Shown in pieces: positions 10,516-19,652 of a stretch of 64,000 bases of DNA. How positions within the stretch are numbered: the stretch's first letter is position 1; every line of letters starts with the position of its first letter. Made by a program: the position numbers and the translations under genes. The DNA lies in the NCBI RefSeq assembly GCF_902626525.1, contig NZ_CACOFR010000006.1:1-64000 (forward strand). The letters run 5' to 3'. The notes beneath the pieces were generated by a model, which had not been told where the DNA came from, ran no database searches, and saw only the letters and a list, made by a program, of their open reading frames with translations. The DNA is from an uncultured Prochlorococcus sp. Lineage in GTDB: Bacteria > Cyanobacteriota > Cyanobacteriia > PCC-6307 > Cyanobiaceae.

Positions 10516-11526
10516 TTATTTACTTGTCAAGTAAAATAGTGATATTGCTGCTGCCACAGATGCATTTAAACTTGACGTTTTACCTTTAAGTGGGATCCGC
10601 AATAGAAAATCGCATTTTTTTTGAGTAAGCAAAGAAATACCTTTATCTTCAGCACCTACTACAACTACCAAGGGGGCTTTTTCATGAAACTTTGAGATCG
10701 GTAATTGACCACCTCCAGTTAATCCAACAACAAGAAATCCCTCTTTCTTTAACTCGTCTAGTGCTCTATTTAAATTAACAACTCTGCTCACAGAAAGGTG
10801 TTCCAAGGCTCCTGCAGCTACCTTTGCAACTGTTCCCGTTAAGCCAGCTGATCTTCTTTGAGGAATAATAATACCTTTACAATCAAATGCTTCTGCTGAT
10901 CTAATAATTGCACCAACATTATGTGGATCGGTTATTCCGTCTAATGCCAGAATAATTGGATTCGCCGATTTTTTTTTAGAAAATTCAATTAGTTTATCTA
11001 GAGCTATCGTTTTAGAACTTGCTAACTGCATCACGACACCTTGATGTGAAGAACCACAAGTCAATTGAGAAAGCCTGTTCCAAGAAACTTCTTCAATGAG
11101 GACTCCTTTAGATTTAAAGTCCTTAAGTAAAATATAAAATTTCTCTGAAGAAAAGATTTCTGACGTACACCAAATCCTATTAATTGCTCTATCACTTATC
11201 AGAGCTTCAAAAACAGAATGTTTTCCCCATATCCAATCATCAAAATTTCTATTATTTAAATGATCTTGATACATATTTGGACCATTTTTAAAAACCTCTT
11301 CATTCGATTTGTTTTTTGGCTTTTTTTTATAAAAAGAAGAAAAATTTTTCTTATTTTTATCCTTTGTAATTAAATTATTAAAGTTATTATTAGTGCCAGT
11401 ATTTTTGGGAAATTTATTATATTTTTTTGAAGAATTTTCATTCTTGGAATAAGTTTTATGATCAGAATCTTTTTTGTATTGATTATTATTCTTACCATAA
11501 TAATTATTTTTAGAGGATTTTTTCAT
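10516..11526 (-). CDS. rlmB: TrmH/SpoU-family rRNA 2'-O-methyltransferase (RlmB-like)
   Basis: SAM-dependent methyltransferase expected to modify 23S rRNA (Gm2251-type). The first ~90 residues are a low-complexity Lys/Asn/Ser tail, probably disordered and RNA-binding. From about residue 95 the ordinary enzyme follows: DWIWGKHSVFEAL substrate-binding domain, then the trefoil-knot SPOUT domain with LDGITDPHNVGAIIRSAEAF, VVVVGAEDKGIS and LNASVAAAISLF. It is separated by 4 bp from mrnC upstream; pairing of an rRNA-maturation nuclease with RlmB also occurs in other bacteria and supports an rRNA role. Confidence 0.9.
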   Translation of the reverse strand: MKKSSKNNYYGKNNNQYKKDSDHKTYSKNENSSKKYNKFPKNTGTNNNFNNLITKDKNKKNFSSFYKKKPKNKSNEEVFKNGPNMYQDHLNNRNFDDWIWGKHSVFEALISDRAINRIWCTSEIFSSEKFYILLKDFKSKGVLIEEVSWNRLSQLTCGSSHQGVVMQLASSKTIALDKLIEFSKKKSANPIILALDGITDPHNVGAIIRSAEAFDCKGIIIPQRRSAGLTGTVAKVAAGALEHLSVSRVVNLNRALDELKKEGFLVVGLTGGGQLPISKFHEKAPLVVVVGAEDKGISLLTQKKCDFLLRIPLKGKTSSLNASVAAAISLFYLTSK

Positions 11527-11530
11527 AGAT

Positions 11531-11929
11531 TCATTTCATTTTAATTTCAAGATATTCAAAAAGTGTTGATAATCTTTGAGGATCTTTTAAAAATAACCAT
11601 CCAATAAGGGTTTCAAAACCTGTTGCTCTTGAATATACGGAGGGATCTGAAGACTTTGGAAATCTTTTTGTTTTATTTCTAGCACGTCTAATTAAATCTA
11701 TTTCATTTGCATTTAATAAATGTTCAATTTGACTTAAAGAATTTGATTGAGATTTTGCTTTAACTTCGTTTACTACTGATAAATGAAGTTCTTTTGATTT
11801 CAATGGGAAATGAACATGTCTTAGTCTTTGATGAAGCTCCCATACAGAATCACCAAGCCAAGCAAGTTGTATAACTCCTATTTCTTCTGGAGATCCGTAA
11901 GGAACTAAATTTTGAATCCAATAATTCAA
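11531..11929 (-). CDS. mrnC: Mini-ribonuclease III
   Basis: A 132-residue RNase III domain lacking the dsRNA-binding domain, matching Mini-III enzymes that trim 23S rRNA ends. Visible features are LAWLGDSVWELHQRLRHV, with the conserved acidic residue after the Gly, and the C-terminal RATGFETLIGWLFL segment, with the conserved E that completes the metal site. It overlaps the STAS gene upstream by 4 bp and precedes rlmB by 4 bp, so the three are almost certainly co-translated. Confidence 0.92.
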   Translation of the reverse strand: MNYWIQNLVPYGSPEEIGVIQLAWLGDSVWELHQRLRHVHFPLKSKELHLSVVNEVKAKSQSNSLSQIEHLLNANEIDLIRRARNKTKRFPKSSDPSVYSRATGFETLIGWLFLKDPQRLSTLFEYLEIKMK

Positions 11930-12303
11930 TTTTTTAGATAAGTCAATGCATCATCAAGACTAGACTTTAAGTTAAGAAAATCACCTAAACGCACAAGTTT
12001 GATAGTTTGAGCAACTCTCGAATTGCCAACAACTGAAAAACCTAACTTCATCTTTTTAGACTCTTTAGCGGTTTGAACTAGAGCTCCAAGACCTGAAGAA
12101 TCTAGAAAATCAATTTTTGTAAGATCAATAATAAATGGGAGTTGATTCTTTAAATTATTAGTAACAAAAGTCTTAAATTGCTTTTCTGAGAAAGCATCAA
12201 GTTGTCCTTTAAAAGTAAAAACTATAATATTTGTTTTTACATCGAGGTTTCCTCTTAAAGAAACCGTTAGTTTCTGGAAATCTTCTATGTTTAATCCCTC
12301 CAA
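11926..12303 (-). CDS. STAS-domain anti-sigma factor antagonist
   Basis: A 125-residue single-domain protein of the SpoIIAA/RsbV type. The beta strand IIVFTFKGQLDAFSE and the diagnostic DSSGLG motif (residues 68-73), which carries the serine phosphorylated by partner kinases, are both present. Such proteins switch partners between a serine kinase and a target such as an anti-sigma factor. No kinase or phosphatase partner is next to it; its neighbours are carA (48 bp upstream) and mrnC (4-bp overlap), so co-expression with RNA-maturation genes may be incidental. Confidence 0.85.
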   Translation of the reverse strand: MEGLNIEDFQKLTVSLRGNLDVKTNIIVFTFKGQLDAFSEKQFKTFVTNNLKNQLPFIIDLTKIDFLDSSGLGALVQTAKESKKMKLGFSVVGNSRVAQTIKLVRLGDFLNLKSSLDDALTYLKN

Positions 12304-12351
12304 AAAATTAATGTATCAAATGTAATTATCAAATCAAAAGAAAACAATATG

Positions 12352-13494
12352 TCAACATCTTTCTAACATTAGAGAAACAAATTTTTTAAATAAATAATCT
12401 GAATCATGTGGGCCAGGTCCTGCCTCAGGATGATATTGAACACTAAATATAGGCTTATTATTAACTTCCAATCCAGCAACAGTTCGATCATTAAGATTGT
12501 AATGAGTTATTTTAACTAAGTTCTTTGGTAAAGAATTGGGGTCTATAGCAAAACCATGATTCTGACTTGTTATCTCAATTTGATTATTCTTTCCACAGGG
12601 ATGATTTAAACCACGATGTCCAAAAGGAAGTTTATAAGTAGAACCTCCCAAGGCCAATCCAAATATTTGATGACCAAGGCAAATTCCAAACATAGGTATT
12701 TCACCATGATCAATAAGTGATCTAGCTAAATCTATGCCTTCAGTAACTGAAGATGGATCTCCTGGGCCATTTGAGAAGAATATCCCATCGGGTTTATTAG
12801 AAAGAACATCTGTCAAAGATGAGCGTGAAGGTAAAACTAAAATTTCGCACCCATGGGAGACAAGTCTATTTAAAATTGATTTTTTTATTCCAAAATCAAT
12901 TGCTACTATTTTTAATTTATTAGCCTTTTCTGAATATCTTTTTCTTACGTCAAATTCTGTTTCAGTAGCATTTTGCCATAAGTATTGTTCTTTTGTGGAA
13001 ACTGCTTTTGATAAATTTAAACCTTCCATTGATGGAGTTTGGTATATTATTTTTAAACAATTTTCTGCAGATTTATCATCGGAAGTAAGAACCCCATTCA
13101 TAGAACCATTGGATCTTAAGATTTTCACAAGAGCCCTTGTATCAATTCCATAAAGACCTACTATATTTTTCTCAACTAACCATTGATCAAAATTCTTTAA
13201 AGATCTCCAATTACTATTATTTGAGGAATAGTTTCTAACAATTATCCCTTTAACACAAATACTAGATTCTGAATCTTCAAGATTAATACCAGTATTTCCA
13301 ACTTCTGGATAAGTAAATGTTAATATTTGCCCGTAATAACTTGGATCAGTAATAACTTCCTGATATCCAGTCATTCCTGTATTAAATACTATTTCGCCAA
13401 AAGCTGTACCCGAAGCTCCAAAAGAAAAACCTGGAAAAACTATTCCATTACTTAAAACTAATTTTGCATTTTTCTTATATGGGTTATTCATCAA
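12352..13494 (-). CDS. carA: Carbamoyl-phosphate synthase small subunit
   Basis: Glutamine amidotransferase subunit that feeds ammonia to CarB for arginine and pyrimidine synthesis. 380 residues: N-terminal CPSase domain with [17 protein letters not shown], then a class I GATase domain with the nucleophilic cysteine in [16 protein letters not shown] and the His/Glu pair in YHPEAGPGP. The start overlaps the trpD stop by 4 bp, indicating translational coupling. carB is not in the window. Confidence 0.97.
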   Translation of the reverse strand: MMNNPYKKNAKLVLSNGIVFPGFSFGASGTAFGEIVFNTGMTGYQEVITDPSYYGQILTFTYPEVGNTGINLEDSESSICVKGIIVRNYSSNNSNWRSLKNFDQWLVEKNIVGLYGIDTRALVKILRSNGSMNGVLTSDDKSAENCLKIIYQTPSMEGLNLSKAVSTKEQYLWQNATETEFDVRKRYSEKANKLKIVAIDFGIKKSILNRLVSHGCEILVLPSRSSLTDVLSNKPDGIFFSNGPGDPSSVTEGIDLARSLIDHGEIPMFGICLGHQIFGLALGGSTYKLPFGHRGLNHPCGKNNQIEITSQNHGFAIDPNSLPKNLVKITHYNLNDRTVAGLEVNNKPIFSVQYHPEAGPGPHDSDYLFKKFVSLMLERC

Positions 13495-14540
13495 TTTGTA
13501 ATTAACTCATCATCTGATAAATAATTTTTTAAAAGTAAAAAATTTTTCCAAGGTTTACCTTGATTAATTGAAAATAAAGCCTTATTAAATCCTTCATGTA
13601 AATCACTCTCAATTCCTGCAACCCATAACACTAACGATGCATTTAAAGCAACAACATCCTTTTGAGATTTTTCTCCAGAGCCATTTAAAACGGACTTTAA
13701 TATCTCCTCATTAGATTCACTGTCAGGGACAACAAGCTTTTCGTTTGAGATATTTTCTTGGTTAAAATCTGAAATATTAATTTTTGAAAATCTTAATTCA
13801 CCATTTTCAACAAAAACTAATTTATTTTCTCCTTGAAGTGAAGCTTCATCAAGACCACCAGAACCATACACTACAATTGCCCGATTCATCCCCATTTTTA
13901 ATAGTGCACTCCCCATTGGCTCTAAAAGATCCTCAGAAGCAACTCCCAAAACTTGAGCATTTGGTCTTAAGGGATTTACCAATGGACCAAGTTGATTAAA
14001 TACAGTTCTTATTCCAAGTGACTTTCTTAATGGAGCAAGTTTTATTAAAGATTTATGCCAAATAGGTGCGAACAAAAAAGTTATTCCAATATCATTGACT
14101 GCAGAAATTACTTTTTTTAATGAACAATTTAAATTTAAACCAAGATTAAATAATACATCTGCAGAGCCAACTTTCCCACTAGCGCTTTTATTTCCATGTT
14201 TCGCAATTTTTACCCCACAAGATGCAGCTACAAATGCTACTGCAGTTGATATGTTAAAGGTATTAGCTCCATCACCACCAGTACCACAAGTATCTACCAT
14301 ATATAAATTAGGTCGTGCTACTGGCAATTCACAAACATTTAAGAGTTCCTCTGCCATAGAAGACAACTCAACACCTGTGCAACCTTTAGCTCTTAAAGCA
14401 CTTAAAAAAGCGCCTGTCTGAACAACAGATATTTCATCATTGAGCCATCTTTTCATTAACAATTTAGCATTTGAATTGTCAAGGTTTTTCCCTTCTAATA
14501 ATTTATTTAGGATTTCAGCATTTGATGAAATAGAAGACAT
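13491..14540 (-). CDS. trpD: Anthranilate phosphoribosyltransferase
   Basis: Second step of tryptophan synthesis: anthranilate plus PRPP to phosphoribosyl-anthranilate. The 349-residue protein contains the PRPP/anthranilate signature [35 protein letters not shown], and [17 protein letters not shown]. It is linked to carA downstream by a 4-bp overlap and follows the DUF3288 gene by 31 bp. No other trp genes are near, as is usual for cyanobacteria. Confidence 0.97.
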   Translation of the reverse strand: MSSISSNAEILNKLLEGKNLDNSNAKLLMKRWLNDEISVVQTGAFLSALRAKGCTGVELSSMAEELLNVCELPVARPNLYMVDTCGTGGDGANTFNISTAVAFVAASCGVKIAKHGNKSASGKVGSADVLFNLGLNLNCSLKKVISAVNDIGITFLFAPIWHKSLIKLAPLRKSLGIRTVFNQLGPLVNPLRPNAQVLGVASEDLLEPMGSALLKMGMNRAIVVYGSGGLDEASLQGENKLVFVENGELRFSKINISDFNQENISNEKLVVPDSESNEEILKSVLNGSGEKSQKDVVALNASLVLWVAGIESDLHEGFNKALFSINQGKPWKNFLLLKNYLSDDELITN

Positions 14541-14571
14541 TTTATTAAATTAAAAAATAAGTAGATAAAAA

Positions 14572-14868
14572 TCAATTAGAAGTATCAAAACCTGAGCCAA
14601 CTAAATCTTTATTTGTATTTGATGGCCTAAAGCTTTTTGACCAAATAACTTTTGTTTTTGAAAAAAGTTCATTTTTAGAAATTTTCCAAAATTTTAAAAT
14701 TTTTTCGATATCGTTTTTTATTTCATTTTCTCCAGGGAAATTTGAATAACGATTTATTAATCTAGCTAGATTAATAAAGTCAATATCTTCTGGCTTTTCT
14801 TTAATAATAAGAGAATCTACAATATTCTTGTCTGTTGAATGTAAGGGATGAGTTTGTTCGTTACTCAT
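14572..14868 (-). CDS. DUF3288 family protein
   Basis: A 98-residue cyanobacterial protein. It begins MSNEQTHPLHSTDKNIVDSL and continues with INLARLINRYSNFPGENEIK and the helix DIEKILKFWKISKNEL, the pattern I associate with DUF3288 (H-P-x-x-S-x-D followed by an RY-x-x-FPG motif). A start six codons upstream is possible, but the family usually begins close to the chosen ATG. Function unknown; it lies directly upstream of trpD on the same strand. Confidence 0.78.
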   Translation of the reverse strand: MSNEQTHPLHSTDKNIVDSLIIKEKPEDIDFINLARLINRYSNFPGENEIKNDIEKILKFWKISKNELFSKTKVIWSKSFRPSNTNKDLVGSGFDTSN

Positions 14869-14948
14869 AGATAAATACTGAATCATTTATAAAATTAGCT
14901 CACATATTTAAAAATGAAACATTATCTTAATCATATCGGCAAAATTAA

Positions 14949-16694
14949 ATGAAAAATCTAAAGTTTGGAGTTATATATAAATACCTAAGACCATATAAAA
15001 AAGAATTTCTTTATGGAGCGTTCTCCCTCCTTGTAGTAAATGTATTGAGTGTTGTAATACCGTTAGAAGTAAAAAATATAATTGACCAATTACAAAATGG
15101 CTTCTCTTCAGAATTTATTATTTCTAAATCATTATGGTTAATCTTATTGGCTACTTTTATGGGTTTAATAAGACTATTTTCAAGACAGATTGTATTTGGC
15201 ATAGGCAGAAAGGTTGAGGTGAATCTTCGTCAGAAACTTTTCGATCATTTGCTTATTCAAGACCCAGAATGGATACAAAAAAAAGGGAGTGGAGACATTA
15301 TTAGTAGAGCCACAAGCGATGTTGAAAATATAAGAAGGCTCTTAGGTTTTACAGTATTAAGTTTATGCAACATTGTCTTGGCTTACTCTCTCACTATTCC
15401 TTCAATGTTTTCTATTAACAAAACCCTAACGATATCTTCTTTGATGATTTTTCCATTAATCCTTGGAATTGTAAGCTTATTCGGAGGAAGAATGGTGAAC
15501 CAAAGAAAAGCTCAACAAGAATCATTATCCAAACTTAGTGATCTGATACAAGAGGATCTTTCTGGTATTAGTGCTATTAAAATTTATGCACAAGAAAATG
15601 CTGAGAAGAAAGAATTCAATATACATAATAATGCTTATCGAAATTCGGCAATAAAACTCGCGAGAACAGCAAGTACCTTATTCCCATTGCTTCAAGGTAT
15701 ATCATCGATATCATTATTGATTTTATTAGGCTTAGGAACTTCTCAACTAGAGAGTGGATTTATTTCAATAGGTGGTTTAGTAGCGTTAATTCTTTATGTA
15801 GAAAGACTTGTTTTCCCTACAGCTCTCTTAGGTTTTACTTTAAACACTTTTCAACTTGGTCAAGTAAGTTTAGATCGTGTAGAAGAAATCCTTCAAAACA
15901 ACCCAAATATTGTAGACAGAGAAAATACGAAATTTTTTAAGGGAAAGGCAAAGGGATTACTAGAAGCTAAAAACTTAAAGATAAGATATCCAGGATCAAA
16001 ATTTAATTCATTAAATGGTCTAAATTTTAAAATTTTGCCTGGTGAACTCATTGCGATAGTTGGTCCAGTAGGTTGCGGCAAAACAACATTAGCAAAGTCT
16101 CTCGGAAGAACTATTGAGATTCCTGATGGTCAATTATTTTTAGATAAAGTTGATTTTAAAAGTATTAAATTAGAAGATGTTAGAAAAAATATTGCAATCG
16201 TACCGCAAGAAGCATTCTTATTTACCTCTACAATCTCAGAAAATCTTCGCTTTGGGAAACCCAAAGCATCAAAAGAATTAGTAAAAGAAAGTGCTAAAAA
16301 AGCAGGATTGATAGACGATATAAACAATTTTCCTCAAAAGTTTAAAACAATTGTTGGTGAAAGAGGAATCACATTAAGTGGTGGACAGAGGCAAAGAACA
16401 GCTTTAGGAAGAGCATTACTTGTGGATTCTCCAATTGTCGTTCTTGATGATGCATTGGCAAGTGTAGACAATAAAACAGCAGCTAGAATAATAGATGAAA
16501 TAAGAGAAAAAAGTAATAAAACAATTTTAATGATTAGCCACCAACTATCTGTTGCTGCTACATGTGATAGAGTATTAGTAATGGATAAAGGAGAAATAGT
16601 TCAAGAAGGTAGTCATTATGATTTAGTGAAAGAAAAAGGGCTTTATAGACAACTTTGGCAAAGAGAACTAGCAACTAATATAATTAAGAATTAA
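14949..16694 (+). CDS. ABC exporter, fused membrane and ATPase domains
   Basis: Half-transporter of 581 residues: a six-helix export membrane domain (about 1-320) followed by an ATPase domain with Walker A GPVGCGKTTL, Q-loop VPQEAFLF, signature LSGGQRQR and the H-loop ISHQLS. Walker B reads VVLDDALASVD, so the usual catalytic Glu after the Asp is an Asp, as in MdlA/YheI-type subunits that often pair with a second half-transporter. Substrate (lipid or drug) cannot be inferred. Divergent from the DUF3288 gene with about 80 bp between starts. Confidence 0.92.
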   Translation: MKNLKFGVIYKYLRPYKKEFLYGAFSLLVVNVLSVVIPLEVKNIIDQLQNGFSSEFIISKSLWLILLATFMGLIRLFSRQIVFGIGRKVEVNLRQKLFDHLLIQDPEWIQKKGSGDIISRATSDVENIRRLLGFTVLSLCNIVLAYSLTIPSMFSINKTLTISSLMIFPLILGIVSLFGGRMVNQRKAQQESLSKLSDLIQEDLSGISAIKIYAQENAEKKEFNIHNNAYRNSAIKLARTASTLFPLLQGISSISLLILLGLGTSQLESGFISIGGLVALILYVERLVFPTALLGFTLNTFQLGQVSLDRVEEILQNNPNIVDRENTKFFKGKAKGLLEAKNLKIRYPGSKFNSLNGLNFKILPGELIAIVGPVGCGKTTLAKSLGRTIEIPDGQLFLDKVDFKSIKLEDVRKNIAIVPQEAFLFTSTISENLRFGKPKASKELVKESAKKAGLIDDINNFPQKFKTIVGERGITLSGGQRQRTALGRALLVDSPIVVLDDALASVDNKTAARIIDEIREKSNKTILMISHQLSVAATCDRVLVMDKGEIVQEGSHYDLVKEKGLYRQLWQRELATNIIKN

Positions 16695-16730
16695 AAAATA
16701 TTTTATAACTTATGATAAAAATTTTAAATT

Positions 16731-17459
16731 ATGTTTGAATTCGTAAAAAACATTATGAAAAATTATAAGGATGCTTTAACTAATGATGTTAATTCAGTTC
16801 ATAGAATATTAAAAACAGATATTAAAAAAGTTCCGAATAATCAAGAAGATGAAATAATTTTTGGTTGTGGTTGTTTCTGGGGTGCTGAAAAATGCTTTTG
16901 GAAACTTCCAGGGGTTGTTACAACTTCCGTAGGTTATGCTGGTGGGGATAAAAGCACACCAACTTATTATGAAGTATGTTCCGGTCTAACTGGTCATTCA
17001 GAAGTTGTAAGAGTAATCTGGGATAAAAATGTAATAGATATAAGTGATCTATTAAAAATGTTTTGGGAATGTCATGATCCAACACAAAAAGATAGGCAAG
17101 GCAATGATATAGGAACTCAGTATAGGTCGGCTATTTATTATAAAAATGAAAATAATAAAAAAATAATATTAGCTAGCAAAGAACAATATCAAAAAGAACT
17201 TAATAAAAAAAATCTAGGTTCAATTAAAACTGAAATAAAAAAGATTGATAACTATTTTTATGCAGAACAGTATCATCAACAATATCTTGCATCAGCAGGT
17301 AGTAGGCAATATTGTTCGGCTTCTCCAACAAAAGTCAAGTTAGGACCATTTACTGGTAGCAATTTTAAATTAAAAGATAATATTTGGGAAAAATTTAATT
17401 GGGAAGTTGATAAATGTGTATTGAGATCTGATAACAATCCCATAAAAGATAACATTTAA
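16731..17459 (+). CDS. msrA: Peptide methionine-S-sulfoxide reductase MsrA
   Basis: Reduces the S-epimer of methionine sulfoxide in proteins and free methionine. The catalytic motif GCGCFWGAEKCFW places the nucleophile at C48; SVGYAGG and the HDPTQKDRQGNDIGTQYRSA segment are diagnostic. At 242 residues it is longer than many homologues because of a ~40-residue N-terminal extension and a C-terminal tail; an ATG eight codons in is an alternative start. Located 36 bp after the ABC exporter gene and just before tRNA-Pro. Confidence 0.94.
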   Translation: MFEFVKNIMKNYKDALTNDVNSVHRILKTDIKKVPNNQEDEIIFGCGCFWGAEKCFWKLPGVVTTSVGYAGGDKSTPTYYEVCSGLTGHSEVVRVIWDKNVIDISDLLKMFWECHDPTQKDRQGNDIGTQYRSAIYYKNENNKKIILASKEQYQKELNKKNLGSIKTEIKKIDNYFYAEQYHQQYLASAGSRQYCSASPTKVKLGPFTGSNFKLKDNIWEKFNWEVDKCVLRSDNNPIKDNI

Positions 17460-17486
17460 ATTCATATTATCTTTATAGTAAATATA

Positions 17487-17560
17487 CGGGGCGTAGCGCA
17501 GTTTGGTAGCGCACCACTTTGGGGTAGTGGGGGTCGTGGGTTCAAATCCCGCCGTTCCGA
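17487..17560 (+). tRNA. tRNA-Pro (anticodon GGG)
   Basis: A 74-nt cloverleaf can be folded by eye: 7-bp acceptor stem (CGGGGCG with CGTTCCG), D-arm GCGC/GCGC, anticodon stem CCACT/AGTGG around loop TTGGGGT giving anticodon GGG, variable loop GGGTC, T-arm GTGGG/CCCGC with loop TTCAAAT, and discriminator A. It decodes CCC/CCU proline codons. The 3' CCA is not encoded. A tiny minus-strand gene ends one base after its 3' end. Confidence 0.97.
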
Positions 17561-17713
17561 TTACTTGTTTTCTTCATTTATAAGTGATTTATATAGTTTG
17601 TATGAGCTTATTCCGACAGCTATGAAAGTGAATGATGAAAAAAAGGCTAATATTGAAATGGTAAGGTTTGAGACTTCAACTTCACCAAGCTGGAAGGATA
17701 TAAAAATATTCAT
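17561..17713 (-). CDS. Small single-helix membrane protein, unknown
   Basis: A 50-residue ORF beginning ATG with MNIFISFQLGEVEV, then one hydrophobic helix (about residues 18-37: ISILAFFSSFTFIAVGIS) and a charged C-terminus ending LINEENK. It starts about 57 bp beyond the end of uppP on the same strand and stops exactly against the tRNA-Pro 3' end. The amphipathic N-terminus plus one helix resembles small thylakoid subunits, but I recognise no named family. Coding status is inferred from composition and placement. Confidence 0.55.
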   Translation of the reverse strand: MNIFISFQLGEVEVSNLTISILAFFSSFTFIAVGISSYKLYKSLINEENK

Positions 17714-17769
17714 TAAGACATTATTTTCTTAAACATTAACATAATTAAAAAAATTTTTTTAACAAAGAA

Positions 17770-18576
17770 TTATAAATTCAGAAGAATTAAAAATCCAAAT
17801 ACAACTCGGTAGACAATAAATAATTTCAATCCATTTGAAGTAAAGTACTTTAGTAAGAAATCGATAGCTAATAATGAAGATAAAAATGCCGTCATAAGAC
17901 CAACAAATAGAGGTAATAAATTTAATGAAAAAAATTCATTAAAAGAAGATATAAACTCAACAATAGCGGCAATAGAGATTGCAGGAATCCCTAAAAGAAA
18001 AGAGAATTTTGCTGCATCAGCTCTTTCCCAACCTGAAATTAAAGCTGTAGAAATAGTAATACCAGATCTTGAGACACCTGGAAAAATAGCAAAGGCTTGA
18101 GCAAGACCAATCAAAAAACTATCTGCATATTTGTGATTTACTAAATTAATAAAACCTTTTTTGGAACTATCAGCTAGATACATAAAAAAAGCCATAAAGA
18201 AGGAAACTAATGCTATTGATAAATTTGATCGAAATATCTTATCAAAAAAATAAGGACCATATAATTTAATAAATCCACCAACCAAAATAATTGGTATAGT
18301 ACCAATGAAAATTGACATTATTAACTTTTGATGAAATAAATAATCAAAAACTTTTTTTGAATATTGACTTTTTAATTTAAAAATATCATTTCTAAAATAA
18401 TAAAATAAAGCTAAAACGCTTCCAAGTTGAATAATTGCAGACAAAGAGTGGCCAGGATCATCTAATCCAAAAAAAACCGATATAACTTTTAAATGGGCAG
18501 TACTACTTACAGGAATAAATTCTGTTAAACCCTGAATTAATCCATATAAAATAAATTTTAAATATTCCAAGAACAT
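17770..18576 (-). CDS. uppP: Undecaprenyl-diphosphatase
   Basis: Integral membrane phosphatase that recycles undecaprenyl diphosphate to the lipid carrier used for peptidoglycan and other envelope polymers. The 268-residue, multi-helix protein has the BacA/UppP motifs GLTEFIPVSSTAHLKV near the N-terminus, with catalytic acidic and Ser residues, and FPGVSRSGITIS in the middle. Complete, with an ATG start. Downstream on the same strand lies a 50-residue membrane protein ORF. Confidence 0.96.
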   Translation of the reverse strand: MFLEYLKFILYGLIQGLTEFIPVSSTAHLKVISVFFGLDDPGHSLSAIIQLGSVLALFYYFRNDIFKLKSQYSKKVFDYLFHQKLIMSIFIGTIPIILVGGFIKLYGPYFFDKIFRSNLSIALVSFFMAFFMYLADSSKKGFINLVNHKYADSFLIGLAQAFAIFPGVSRSGITISTALISGWERADAAKFSFLLGIPAISIAAIVEFISSFNEFFSLNLLPLFVGLMTAFLSSLLAIDFLLKYFTSNGLKLFIVYRVVFGFLILLNL

Positions 18577-18921
18577 AAAAAATTACTTAATTAATTAATA
18601 GCAATTAAAAAAATACAAATAACATTTATTAGATAAAAGCTAATAAAAATAAATGAAATAAATTATTTAAATATTATTTCTTCTCTCACTATTTTTTTAT
18701 TCTTTAAAGAATAATTGTTTGTTAATAATTAAAAATATCTAAAAGGGATGGGATCTAGAGAAGATGAAATGGAATAACAAATCTCTATTAATGTTCTAAT
18801 ACAATGAGAACGCAGAAAGATCTAACAAGAAAGGTGAAAATAATTCAAATAAAATATTACAACCTATTTGAAAATTTAATAATAAATTGACCTGTGTTTT
18901 TAATGGAAATAAAAAATAAAA
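18577..18921. other. Gene-poor interval, 345 bp
   Basis: Very A+T-rich spacer between uppP and a 44-residue ORF. It contains several AT runs and one slightly G-rich patch (about 18740-18850). Only ORFs under 30 codons occur. One frame there reads YNENAER, faintly like a high-light-inducible-protein motif, but it is too short and broken to annotate. The uppP promoter should lie at its left edge. Confidence 0.5.
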
Positions 18922-19056
18922 TTACCTCTTAACATCATGTGCACAACCATCACCATTATAATTTTCACTTTCGTAAAAATCATTTTTTGTGCCAAAATAA
19001 ACTGTCAATAAAACAAATGGTAAGCTTAATATAAATAAAATAGTAGTTAAATCCAT
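18922..19056 (-). CDS. Small membrane protein, 44 residues, unknown
   Basis: Complete ATG-to-TAA ORF: MDLTTILFILSLPFVLLTVYF forms one hydrophobic helix at the very N-terminus, followed by a polar tail GTKNDFYESENYNGDGCAHD. The sharp hydrophobic/polar division and regular codon use argue for a real gene despite its size. Topology would leave the acidic tail on one side of the membrane. I recognise no family. It is one of four small minus-strand ORFs between 17.5 and 19.5 kb. Confidence 0.6.
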   Translation of the reverse strand: MDLTTILFILSLPFVLLTVYFGTKNDFYESENYNGDGCAHDVKR

Positions 19057-19122
19057 AAATAAATATTCAATTTAGATGGTTATAAAAAAATAGAATAACC
19101 TCTTCTAAATTTAAACTTAGTT

Positions 19123-19248
19123 TTAATAATTTGTAGGACCTTTAATACCAAGATAAAAAAAGGCTCCTAGACCAACCAAAAGTAAAACTCCAGCAATAGC
19201 CGCAGAAGGAACAAAACCACCTACAGCAAAAGAAGAAAAATAATGCAT
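19123..19248 (-). CDS. Small membrane protein, 41 residues, unknown
   Basis: Complete ATG ORF preceded by an AGAG Shine-Dalgarno-like stretch. The sequence MHYFSSFAVGGFVPSAAIAG leads into a single glycine/leucine helix (VLLLVGLGAFFYLGI) and a short tail KGPTNY. Size and one-helix topology resemble low-molecular-weight photosystem or cytochrome b6f subunits, but it does not match a named subunit I can recall. It lies 66 bp upstream of the 44-residue membrane ORF on the same strand. Confidence 0.62.
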   Translation of the reverse strand: MHYFSSFAVGGFVPSAAIAGVLLLVGLGAFFYLGIKGPTNY

Positions 19249-19338
19249 CTCTAGAAACTAAAACTAGTTTGATAATATCAATAAAAAATAGGTATTTGTA
19301 AAAAATTTTGAGTCGAAGACAATTAGAGAAAACTTTTT

Positions 19339-19515
19339 CTAAGCAACTAAAGTTAAATCGTCATTATCATATGAAAGTCTTATTCTCTCTTCCAACTTAG
19401 GTCTATACAACTCATTTCCCCATATTTCTACTCTTGAATCATTTGGATCCTTAAAAGTTAGAATAACAGTTGGGAATAAAACTCTTTCTAAAAAAAATTT
19501 GAAGGACCAATACAT
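19339..19515 (-). CDS. Conserved-looking small protein, unknown
   Basis: A 58-residue protein from ATG: MYWSFKFFLERVLFPTVILTF then DPNDSRVEIWGNELYRPKLEERIRL. A TTG seven codons upstream would lengthen it to 65. It has a hydrophobic first third and an acidic C-terminus ending DDLTLVA; no domain is recognised. Regular amino-acid composition and a clean frame suggest it is genuine. It is the most upstream of the small minus-strand ORFs in this stretch. Confidence 0.6.
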   Translation of the reverse strand: MYWSFKFFLERVLFPTVILTFKDPNDSRVEIWGNELYRPKLEERIRLSYDNDDLTLVA

Positions 19516-19652
19516 CTTAAGAGAATCATCCTGCAACCTTCATTTTTGTATGTAAACTCAACCATCCCAAATAAAAAAACATTTCTAATTAAAAACCATG
19601 TAAAGCATCAAAAAATGTATAAAAAGTTACTTTTAAAAAAGAAAAATAAATT

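Noticed and set aside
11260-11526. Lys/Asn-rich N-terminal region of rlmB as a separate gene
   Set aside because: It is in frame with and uninterrupted from the methyltransferase domain; low-complexity tails are common in this family.
12734-13153. Long antisense ORF over carA
   Set aside because: Shadow of carA: no start context, no family match, and the carA frame is fully conserved.
18770-18880. Possible high-light-inducible protein relic (reading YNENAER)
   Set aside because: Only one short motif-like string with stops either side; not enough to claim homology.
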